A DNA stretch of 64,000 bases from Halocynthiibacter namhaensis (GTDB taxonomy: Bacteria > Pseudomonadota > Alphaproteobacteria > Rhodobacterales > Rhodobacteraceae): NCBI RefSeq assembly GCF_000812685.1, contig NZ_JWIF01000074.1:62001-126000 (forward strand). The letters run 5' to 3'. Numbering within the stretch: the stretch's first letter is position 1; the number at the start of each line of letters is the position of its first letter. The notes beneath the pieces were generated by a model. That model did not search any database. It was given only the letters and a program-made list of their open reading frames with translations, and had not been told where the DNA came from. Of this stretch, positions 45,859 through 53,538 are shown one piece after another. A program made the translations under genes and the position numbers.

Positions 45859-47454
45859 ATGAACACATCCCTGACCCGCCCACTTGGTGCGCAGATGTCC
45901 CATATGCTGAAAAATCGCGGTGTGGATGTGATTTTTGGCATTCCCGGCGTGCACAATGTCGAACTGTACCGTGGCATTGAAGAAGCTGGCATTAAACATG
46001 TTTTGGCCCGTCACGAACAGGGTGCGGGGTTTATGGCAGACGGCTATGCCCGTGCGACCGGCAAGCCTGGCGTGGCCTATCTGATTACGGGGCCTGGCCT
46101 GTGCAATGCGATGACGCCGATGGGGCAGGGATATTCAGATTCTGTGTCGATGTTGGTGATTTCATCTTGCTTAGACGAAGTGGCAAACCGCCGTGGGCAA
46201 TTGCACCAAATGAAAGATCAAGAGGGGGCCGCTCGGACTGTGTGCGATTGGTCAGAGACCGCTTTGACGGCAGATGCCGCTTATGGGTTGATCGACCGCG
46301 CCTTGGTTGAGTTCGAGACCAAACGCAAACGCCCCAAGCACATACAAGTTCCAATCGATGTCCTAGGTGCGTCGGTCGCCGGGCCATCAGATGATGGTTT
46401 GCGTGGCAGCCTTCCACTGGCCCGGCCTGAGGACGTTGCGGCTGTGGCTGAGTGGTTGGGGTCTGCGAAACGCCCGATGTTTATTTTTGGTGGAGGTGCT
46501 GTTGCGGGCTACAATGAGGCCCGCGAACTGATGGCTTTGACCGGTGGTGCGTGTTTTACGACCTATGCAGGTCGCGGTGTCGTTGCTTCGGATAATCCGT
46601 TGAATTATGGCGCTTATCTTTCCACTCCAGACAGCACGCGTGAGATCGAAAGCGCAGATTTGGTGATCGCGGTTGGCACTGAACTTGCTGAGGTCGACAT
46701 CTGGCGGACAACGATTGGCAAATGCGCCACTTTGGTTCGTGTGGATATCGATGCCGAAAGTCTGCAAGATGCCCACCGGGCAGATTTGCCTGTGATGGGG
46801 GATGCAAAAACCTTCATGCGGGATGTGTCCGATTTGCTGGCCGGGCATAAGCACAACAGCCAATGGGATGCGGCGCATGTGAAATCTTGCATCGCGGGTT
46901 GGCGCGCCGAAACCGATGCGGCCCGTCCAGGTGTTGCGAAGTTCGGGGATGCTTTGGCAGAAATATTACCCGAAAATACGATGATATATTCCGATATGAC
47001 GCAGATTGCTTATGTGTTGAAAAACACGCAACCTGTGGATCGCCCGGGGCATTGGCATCACCCATATGGCTTTGGAACCTTGGGCTATGCCCTGCCTGCT
47101 GCGATTGGTGGTAAAGTCGGGGTCGGTGATGATCCAGTGATTTCCATTATCGGTGATTATGGCTTCCACTACACCATGCAGGAACTTGGCGTTGCAGTCG
47201 AGTTGGGCCTGAGCTTGCCAATTATTCTTTGGGACAATGGGAAGCTAAAAGAGATCGAAGACGCGATGGTGCGCAGTCAAATCGCGCCAAATGCGGTCAT
47301 CGCGCAGAACCCAGATTTCTGTAAATTGGCCGAAGCCTTTGGGGCGAAGGCCGTTGCACCGGAAGACATCGCGGGCTTCAAAATCGCCGTGACAGATGCT
47401 TTGAACGCGGATGGGCCGACATTGATCTACATCACCCCGGATGTGGGGGACTAA
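45859..47454 (+). CDS. thiamine-diphosphate enzyme, probable 5-guanidino-2-oxopentanoate decarboxylase
   Basis: 531 residues, with the three-domain layout of the acetolactate-synthase superfamily: Pyr domain with VIFGIPGVHNVELY and the catalytic Glu in ARHEQGAGFMADGYA, a central domain, and the PP domain with the TPP-metal motif GDYGFHYTMQELG...NNGK-like WDNGKLKEIE. The N-terminal part is closest, in my judgement, to AruI of the arginine transaminase pathway, which decarboxylates 5-guanidino-2-oxopentanoate to 4-guanidinobutanal. No arginine transaminase gene is next to it. It begins one base after trkH. Confidence 0.8.
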   Translation: MNTSLTRPLGAQMSHMLKNRGVDVIFGIPGVHNVELYRGIEEAGIKHVLARHEQGAGFMADGYARATGKPGVAYLITGPGLCNAMTPMGQGYSDSVSMLVISSCLDEVANRRGQLHQMKDQEGAARTVCDWSETALTADAAYGLIDRALVEFETKRKRPKHIQVPIDVLGASVAGPSDDGLRGSLPLARPEDVAAVAEWLGSAKRPMFIFGGGAVAGYNEARELMALTGGACFTTYAGRGVVASDNPLNYGAYLSTPDSTREIESADLVIAVGTELAEVDIWRTTIGKCATLVRVDIDAESLQDAHRADLPVMGDAKTFMRDVSDLLAGHKHNSQWDAAHVKSCIAGWRAETDAARPGVAKFGDALAEILPENTMIYSDMTQIAYVLKNTQPVDRPGHWHHPYGFGTLGYALPAAIGGKVGVGDDPVISIIGDYGFHYTMQELGVAVELGLSLPIILWDNGKLKEIEDAMVRSQIAPNAVIAQNPDFCKLAEAFGAKAVAPEDIAGFKIAVTDALNADGPTLIYITPDVGD

Positions 47455-47549
47455 CGACGTTCATGATGCACGGGCGATGCTGGAAACCAGTTCCAAAGCC
47501 GGGATGAACTGGACCTCGGCCACGTGGACATGAGAATATGTATAAATGT

Positions 47550-47577
47550 AAAAGGCGCACCAAATGGTGCGCCTTTT
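47550..47577. terminator. bidirectional terminator
   Basis: AAAAGGCGCACC and GGTGCGCCTTTT form a perfect 12-bp stem with a 4-base loop between the convergent TPP-enzyme gene and the gene ending at 47599. Confidence 0.93.
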
Positions 47578-47598
47578 CAACGTGATATCGTATGGGGC

Positions 47599-49380
47599 TT
47601 AGTTCCAGCAGCTGACCAGAACGGTCATATCCGCAGCCAGCGCGGTCAATTCTTCTGGGGCGATTTCCGCAGTATCTTCTGGCGCCGTTGGCGTGATGTC
47701 ATTGGCGAACAAAAGATCTACGATTGCGGTGCTGCGTGCGGCAAAGCGGGTGATTTCTGGTAGCCTCTGGCCTTCTGGGGACGTGGCGGGCTTCAGCATG
47801 CCGATTACTGCACCGGATGTGTCAAAGACTGGACCGCCCGCATCACCAGGCTCTGCAAGAAGGGCAAGACGCTGGATCGTATCTTCGCCATTCAGGCCAC
47901 GGATGTCTTCCAGGCGCCCATAGGTCAGGGTTGCCGCCGGCAGTACACCTTCAAACGGAAAACCAGCGATAATGACATCGGATTGAATGCGTGCGACACC
48001 GTCCCGCATCGCTGCAACGGCGGTGGGGGCAAGGCGTGATTTCGGGCGCAAGGCTGCTATACCAAGAGTGCTGTCAGAGAAAATGACTTCGGCCTCAGTA
48101 TCGTGGTTCAAAGTGATCTTGCTGCATTGCGCGATCACATCTGTGGTTGTCAGAGTGGTGCCGTCTGACGCGACGAAAAATCCAGAGCGGGATAGGGCTG
48201 GCTTGCGGATCTCAAGGCCAGAGATCAAATCGATGCTTTGGTCTTCGCCTGGTGCGCCGGCGGACAGGGGCAGAGTGGTGCCGGTGTTGGGGGTGAAGTT
48301 CGATTGCATTGCGCTTAACACGCGGGTGCGACGGCGCTCATCGCCAACGGGCCAAACCAGCGTAAAGCCCTTCACTTCACCATTGGCGAAGCGGGCTTCC
48401 GTGTGGCTGATGAAGTCACTGTTCTCACCGGTAAGAGTGAAGCTGTTGGCTTCTTTGCTGCGAGGGCCTTGTGGGGGAACCACATCAAGGGTTTGCATGA
48501 TGTCGTAGAGACCATGGAGCGTGGCTTGCGTACCAGCTTGTGAGATCAAAAGCACCCGCACGCCGCTGTCATCTTTGGCGTCGAAGTGCACAAATGGGTA
48601 TTCCTCGCTTGATCGGGTGATCAGGGCCGAGGGGATATCAAGGGTGATGCCAGCCTGCGCGTCATGGTGCGATACCATCCCAATACCGGCAAGGACTTCG
48701 TTATAAGTATCAACAAGTTGACGGCGTTGGAGCGTGGTTAAAACCCCAGTTTCCTCAAAGCCATTCGCGGCTTGCCACGCGGACATTGAGCGACGTGTTC
48801 CACGACCAAATGATCCATCAATCGCTGCGTTATAAAACCCGTCCCATTGCATCGCGACCTGTAGTTCTTTGCGTTCATCGCGCGTTAGATTTCCTTCAGA
48901 ACGACGGGCTTCACGTGGGGTCTCATCTGGCAAAATGGGAGAAGAGACCTCAAGAACAGTCTCGGCGGGCACCACAGGTTCCGCTGGGGCAACTGGGACA
49001 ATCGGATCTGCGGGCACCGTAGATTCTGGGTTGGCCAAGGCCGTGGCCCCCGTGGGCCAAAACTGGCGCGAATAATCGGAACTGATGGTGATGTAAGAAT
49101 CGCGCGGGATCGCCCCACTGGATTTCAACGTACGCATCCGGGTTTCGGCATCAGTTGCCGTATAGGGACCAAGCGCGATGGCATACCAACCAGAATTCAT
49201 CCGGAACCCATTGACTTCAAACAATTCATTCGACCAAGCCCGTGCACGTTGTTGGGCAGCTTGCAAATTGGACTTGGCTTCGATTTGAACAAAAGATGTA
49301 TTTTGTGCGGAAGCAAAGGACGTCGAACCGATCACGAACGAGGGGACTATAAGGAAGGCAGCGAAAAGGCGCGAAAGCAT
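47599..49380 (-). CDS. SPOR/peptidoglycan-binding protein with an inactive trypsin-like domain
   Basis: 593 residues from the ATG at 49380 (the open frame upstream has no signal peptide). Order: signal peptide (1-26); SPOR-like domain (about 28-100); Pro/Val-rich linker; PG_binding_1 domain (about 165-225: LQVAMQWDGFYNAAIDG, TRRSMSAWQAANGF); a mixed domain; and a C-terminal trypsin-like fold (about 400-575). In the last, every catalytic position is changed: TTTDVIAQC puts D414 where TNxHV needs His, TLGIAAL puts G440 where TDIAL needs Asp, and GDAGGP puts A514 where GNSGGP needs Ser. It should bind, not cut. It likely works at the cell wall, possibly at the septum. Confidence 0.8.
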   Translation of the reverse strand: MLSRLFAAFLIVPSFVIGSTSFASAQNTSFVQIEAKSNLQAAQQRARAWSNELFEVNGFRMNSGWYAIALGPYTATDAETRMRTLKSSGAIPRDSYITISSDYSRQFWPTGATALANPESTVPADPIVPVAPAEPVVPAETVLEVSSPILPDETPREARRSEGNLTRDERKELQVAMQWDGFYNAAIDGSFGRGTRRSMSAWQAANGFEETGVLTTLQRRQLVDTYNEVLAGIGMVSHHDAQAGITLDIPSALITRSSEEYPFVHFDAKDDSGVRVLLISQAGTQATLHGLYDIMQTLDVVPPQGPRSKEANSFTLTGENSDFISHTEARFANGEVKGFTLVWPVGDERRRTRVLSAMQSNFTPNTGTTLPLSAGAPGEDQSIDLISGLEIRKPALSRSGFFVASDGTTLTTTDVIAQCSKITLNHDTEAEVIFSDSTLGIAALRPKSRLAPTAVAAMRDGVARIQSDVIIAGFPFEGVLPAATLTYGRLEDIRGLNGEDTIQRLALLAEPGDAGGPVFDTSGAVIGMLKPATSPEGQRLPEITRFAARSTAIVDLLFANDITPTAPEDTAEIAPEELTALAADMTVLVSCWN

Positions 49381-49476
49381 GTGGGTACCCTGTCTGGAAA
49401 GTTGAATTCCGTGGTAGCTAGCAGAATGAACCCGGCTTGCACATGCCGATGAGCGGGACGTGGAATTTTGATGTGA

Positions 49477-49528
49477 AGGTGCGGCAGAATTGTTGTGGGG
49501 AAGACCCACAACGTCAACTGCCGCACCT
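49477..49528. repeat. nested two-tier hairpin
   Basis: An outer perfect 11-bp stem (AGGTGCGGCAG / CTGCCGCACCT) encloses a second stem TTGTGGG / CCCACAA. It lies 10 bases past the nuclease-like gene stop and 97 bases upstream of the start of the pseudo-protease gene, both read on the minus strand. Neither strand has a T-run after it. Confidence 0.88.
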
Positions 49529-49538
49529 CGCAATTGAA

Positions 49539-50897
49539 TTATGCTTCATATTCCTTTGCGTCTTCTGAAATGGCATCTGTTGAGACATCCGTTGCTGACG
49601 CGCGATCGTCTCTGATCTTGGGCGCGCTTTTTTTCCAAGCCATTAAATTTGAACCGATCTCCCGGTAAAATGTAGGAACAATACCCTCAAGATCTGAAAT
49701 GAAGTTTGCTTGTTGAGTGAACCGCGCACCAAGCCTTTTTGAATGGAAAATATGAAAGCTATGCGGCGATAGGTTCTCTTTCCCTTCCGACGCTTTGTCC
49801 GAATTTTCACGCAGCATAGCGACTGGGAATTGTGTTGGATCATTGCGCCCCGGCCACATTAACCGGATGAACAAATCGTCTGTCTTTTCTGTCTTTACCT
49901 GCTTTAAAAGCCAATTTAGGCGAGCTTTTGTCGATACCTTATCTTCAGGTGCCCGCAGCGTCATACCGACATCGATGCAGCGTCGTGTTATGTCTGCAGT
50001 GACCTCAAGAACTGCCGCAGTATCTGGAATTTCCAAGGACGCAGTAAGCTGACGGTGTTCACGTAATGCGGTGATTTCATCCTTCGTTCTTAGGGTGAGG
50101 TCGCTGTGATGTTTTCGGCTGAGGCGTTCGCTGACGTGGGTTTCGGTCATGCGACTTAGAATGAATGACAAGTCCCGTGTTTCCTGATGCCATGCACTGA
50201 CGACGGTTGCTGCATCGGGGGACTTAGAAGGGATAACGCCGCCGCTAGAAACAAGTTTGTTTAGCTCGACCCATTCTTTGGGCATACGGTCAAAGCCTTT
50301 CACACCAGCACTTTCGTGGGACAGAAACCTTCTGAGTTCATTCAGAAGCATGCTTTGGTCTGCGTCGGTGACATTTTCTTGATTGAGCAACAGATCTGCC
50401 ACGGTCAAAATATACATCCAAGACCAATGAAAGACTGGGATCTTCGATTTGCTTTTTTGTACTTCTTCAATTGGATGTGCGGCGGGGGTGGTTGCGAACT
50501 GGTTTGAAATCGTAATGACGCAATCAATTGCATTGTCTTTTGCGAGTTGGCGGTATTTTTCGATTTGGGGCGCATTAAGATCGTTTGAACCAACCTTGGC
50601 TTCAATCAACGCTCTCCATTCGCGGCTTCCGGTTTTGAGCACAATAAGGCCATCAGGGCGGTCTTTTGTATCACTCGGGCGATTTTTTAGAACAACCTCT
50701 GTGTAGGTTTCAACTTTGGTTCGCACGCCAACACGCTGCCCAACACTTTGCATGAGGTCAGCGCCGAATTCGTCGACTTTAGCCAAGCAAGCCAGAACAA
50801 TTGATGTCGTTCGACCTTCTTTTGATGTGGTTGATAGAAGAGGAAAAAGACGCGCTTGTTCGCCTTGAATAAGGTATTCGGGAAGTTTTTCTGACAT
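49539..50897 (-). CDS. orphan PD-(D/E)XK nuclease-like protein
   Basis: 452 residues. The N-terminal region (about 60-130) has the PD-(D/E)XK pattern: RPDGLIVL (P81, D82), EWRALIEAKVG (E99-A-K101) and QIEKYRQLAKDN with the supporting Gln and Tyr, then strand IDCVITISNQF. The remaining 300 residues are mostly helical and unrecognised. It is soluble, and GLARF-like start LPEYLIQGEQARLFPLLS recurs, as far as I remember, in uncharacterised accessory proteins. Composition is more AT-rich than glyQ next to it. No methylase, helicase or toxin neighbour is present. DNA is the expected substrate but this is inference. Confidence 0.68.
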   Translation of the reverse strand: MSEKLPEYLIQGEQARLFPLLSTTSKEGRTTSIVLACLAKVDEFGADLMQSVGQRVGVRTKVETYTEVVLKNRPSDTKDRPDGLIVLKTGSREWRALIEAKVGSNDLNAPQIEKYRQLAKDNAIDCVITISNQFATTPAAHPIEEVQKSKSKIPVFHWSWMYILTVADLLLNQENVTDADQSMLLNELRRFLSHESAGVKGFDRMPKEWVELNKLVSSGGVIPSKSPDAATVVSAWHQETRDLSFILSRMTETHVSERLSRKHHSDLTLRTKDEITALREHRQLTASLEIPDTAAVLEVTADITRRCIDVGMTLRAPEDKVSTKARLNWLLKQVKTEKTDDLFIRLMWPGRNDPTQFPVAMLRENSDKASEGKENLSPHSFHIFHSKRLGARFTQQANFISDLEGIVPTFYREIGSNLMAWKKSAPKIRDDRASATDVSTDAISEDAKEYEA

Positions 50898-51102
50898 AAA
50901 ATAAATCCATTAAAAGGTGTAAATATCAAACACGCACAACTACAACATGTCAAATTTTGTCCAAGCGGGGCACATAGGGTTAGGCCGTGTTACACGGGTT
51001 GTCTGACAAATAGCCGTTTTGAGCCACATGGTTGAGTTGCATTTCCTTCCATCCCACCCTATTGGATGTTCAACATATATTGCGATAATGGCGGGCTGAC
51101 CG

Positions 51103-52032
51103 ATGGCGGGTACACATAACAAACCGACTTGTTTCCAGGAGATCATTCTCCGTTTGCAAAACTATTGGGCGGCTAAGGGCTGTGCGATGATGCAGCCTTA
51201 CGACATGGAAGTGGGCGCGGGAACGTTTCACCCTGCCACAACTTTGCGTTCGCTTGGGACCAAACCTTGGGCTGCGGCCTATGTACAGCCATCGCGTCGC
51301 CCAACTGATGGACGTTACGGTGAAAACCCCAATCGTTTACAGCATTATTACCAATATCAGGTACTGATCAAACCCAGCCCCTCTAACTTGCAAGAATTAT
51401 ACCTTGGGTCGCTTGAAGCGATCGGTGTCGACATGGAAATGCATGACATCCGTTTCGTTGAGGATGACTGGGAAAGCCCAACTCTGGGGGCTTGGGGCCT
51501 TGGTTGGGAAGTTTGGTGCGACGGCATGGAAGTGTCTCAGTTCACCTATTTTCAACAGGTTGGTGGCCATGATTGCACCCCTGTATCCGGTGAGTTGACG
51601 TACGGGCTGGAACGTTTGGCGATGTATGTGCTGGGCGTGGACCATGTTATGGACATGCCGTTTAACGCACCAGATGCTTTGATCCCGCTGACTTATGGTG
51701 ATGTGTTTAAACAGACCGAGGAAGAATACGCGCGTTGGAACTTTGACGTGGCAAACACAGAAGTTCTGCTGCGTCACTTTGAAGAAGCCGAAGCGGAATG
51801 CGAAGCGATCCTCGCGCAGGAACATGATGATCCCAAAACGGGGAAGCGCATCATCATGGCGCACCCGGCCTATGATCAATGCATCAAGGCCAGCCACATT
51901 TTTAACCTGCTGGATGCGCGTGGCGTGATTTCTGTGACGGAACGGCAAGCTTACATCGGGCGTGTGCGTGCGTTGTCAAAGCAATGTGCTGACGCCTTTG
52001 TGCTGACCGCGGCTGGTGGCGCGGCTGCTTAA
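51103..52032 (+). CDS. glyQ: glycyl-tRNA synthetase alpha subunit
   Basis: 309 residues, normal for the class-IIc catalytic alpha chain of bacterial GlyRS (alpha2-beta2 type). Motifs: [57 protein letters not shown] and [12 protein letters not shown]. It needs the beta chain GlyS, which usually lies just downstream in this group. Here a terminator and a minus-strand gene follow, and no glyS is in the window. The start ATG follows ACCG without a strong ribosome binding site. Confidence 0.96.
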   Translation: MAGTHNKPTCFQEIILRLQNYWAAKGCAMMQPYDMEVGAGTFHPATTLRSLGTKPWAAAYVQPSRRPTDGRYGENPNRLQHYYQYQVLIKPSPSNLQELYLGSLEAIGVDMEMHDIRFVEDDWESPTLGAWGLGWEVWCDGMEVSQFTYFQQVGGHDCTPVSGELTYGLERLAMYVLGVDHVMDMPFNAPDALIPLTYGDVFKQTEEEYARWNFDVANTEVLLRHFEEAEAECEAILAQEHDDPKTGKRIIMAHPAYDQCIKASHIFNLLDARGVISVTERQAYIGRVRALSKQCADAFVLTAAGGAAA

Positions 52033-52054
52033 GTGGCCATTTTTTGAATTTGGA

Positions 52055-52088
52055 AACACCCGTTAGGTAAACCTGACGGGTGTTTTTT
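52055..52088 (+). terminator. terminator of glyQ
   Basis: AACACCCGT-T-AGGT pairs with ACCT-G-ACGGGTGTT and is followed by T-rich sequence, 23 bases after the glyQ stop. Confidence 0.92.
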
Positions 52089-52104
52089 ATTGCAGACTGG
52101 AACG

Positions 52105-53538
52105 TTACGGCAGAACCTTGCCCGGATTCATGATGCCTTTTGGATCCAACGCGGCTTTGATCTTGTGCATCGCGGCAAGGGCGACCGGATCTTTCTGTCG
52201 TGCCATGGACGGGCGTTTTGAGCTGCCAATCCCGTGTTCCGCACTAAAGGATCCGTTTAGATCCGTGACCAAATCTTCTATCGCTTCCATCACACGGGTT
52301 TTTAGTGCTGGATCAATGCCGCCGAGGTTATCCTGGGGAAGCACACCATAGTGAATGTTACCGTCGCCCAAATGGCTGACGATGGTGCTGCGCATGCCCG
52401 GTACAATTGGGGCGAGGGTTTCACGGGCGCGATCCAGAAAGCACTCAACCTGGTCAAGGGGTACCGAAACATCAAAATCAATTGCTGGGCCTTGCGCTGT
52501 GGCAACCTCATAAGCGCTTTCGCGGATATGCCAAAATGCCTCGCGCTGGCTGTCGTTCTGGGCAATGGCTGCGTCCAGAACCTCGCTTGCCTCAAATCCA
52601 TCTGACAAGGCTTCTTCAAGCAAGCCCTCAATCAAGGGGCGCCCGTCTTCGCCGGGGCTGGCAAGCAGTTTCGACGTCGCGCCGAGCTCTGTTAGGATGT
52701 TGACCTTGCCGGGTGTTTCCAATGGAAATGCGCGATCACGATTAAGAGATTGATACCCTGTGATGTGGTTTTCGGGCATATATTCAAAAGCTTCGACAGC
52801 GCCACCGCTGGTGTCCTGCAGTCTACGCAATAGGCGAAGGGCAGCGGACAACGACGAAACTGACACCAAAGCGGTTGCACGGGCAGTGGGGGCGGGGTGC
52901 AGTTGCAACACGGCACGGGTGACGACGCCAAGCGTACCCTCAGCCCCGATTATCAGGTCTTTTAAGGCATATCCGGTGTTGTTTTTGTAAAGCGCGTTCA
53001 TCAAATTCATGATGCGTCCCCCTGGTAAAACAACTTCCAGGCCCAAAACCAAAGCGCGGGTGTTGCCATAGCGCAAAACATTGGATCCCCCGGCATTTGT
53101 TGAAATATTTCCGCCGATCATGCAGCTGCCACGAGCGCCGAAAACCAAGGGGAAAATCAGGTCGTGTTTTGCGACGGCGTCATGAAGGTTTTGCAGGATG
53201 ACGCCAGCTTCGACCGTGACGGTTCGGGTCTCGACATTCACATCGTCAATTGCATTCATGCGCGCCAAGGATAGAACAATTTGGCGCTCGTCTGTGGTTG
53301 GGGTCGCGCCACCTGCAAGGCCTGTGTTGCCGCCTTGTGGAACCACGGGTGTGTTGGTCGCATCGGCCAATTCAAGGATTTGCGCGACCTCGGCCGTACT
53401 GGCTGGGCGTACGACCGCGAGGGATTTTCCGATTTTATCACCAAAGACATCAGTATCAAAACCGGCGCGCTCATCATCGCCGGACAAGACATGTTTTTCT
53501 CCGCAAATGTCACGAAGTGCTGAGATCAGGTCAGTCAT
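52105..53538 (-). CDS. FAD-linked 2-hydroxyacid dehydrogenase/oxidase (GlcD/DLD type)
   Basis: 477 residues from the ATG at 53538. The FAD-binding PCMH domain shows VVPQGGNTGLAGGA and GSCMIGGNISTNAGGSNVLRYG; the C-terminal FAD-oxidase domain ends with VSHLGDGNIHYG (metal-site His) and FSAEHGIGSSKR, DPKGIMNPGKVLP. The family includes D-lactate, D-2-hydroxyglutarate and glycolate dehydrogenases. Its first eight bases overlap the end of the sulfatase gene (ATGACTGA), so translation is coupled and the two enzymes probably share a pathway. The exact substrate is not shown. Confidence 0.87.
   Translation of the reverse strand: MTDLISALRDICGEKHVLSGDDERAGFDTDVFGDKIGKSLAVVRPASTAEVAQILELADATNTPVVPQGGNTGLAGGATPTTDERQIVLSLARMNAIDDVNVETRTVTVEAGVILQNLHDAVAKHDLIFPLVFGARGSCMIGGNISTNAGGSNVLRYGNTRALVLGLEVVLPGGRIMNLMNALYKNNTGYALKDLIIGAEGTLGVVTRAVLQLHPAPTARATALVSVSSLSAALRLLRRLQDTSGGAVEAFEYMPENHITGYQSLNRDRAFPLETPGKVNILTELGATSKLLASPGEDGRPLIEGLLEEALSDGFEASEVLDAAIAQNDSQREAFWHIRESAYEVATAQGPAIDFDVSVPLDQVECFLDRARETLAPIVPGMRSTIVSHLGDGNIHYGVLPQDNLGGIDPALKTRVMEAIEDLVTDLNGSFSAEHGIGSSKRPSMARQKDPVALAAMHKIKAALDPKGIMNPGKVLP

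Noticed and set aside
50898-51102. T-box leader or riboswitch in front of glyQ
   Set aside because: No specifier stem, T-box sequence or terminator-antiterminator pair is visible, and T-boxes are not expected in alphaproteobacteria.
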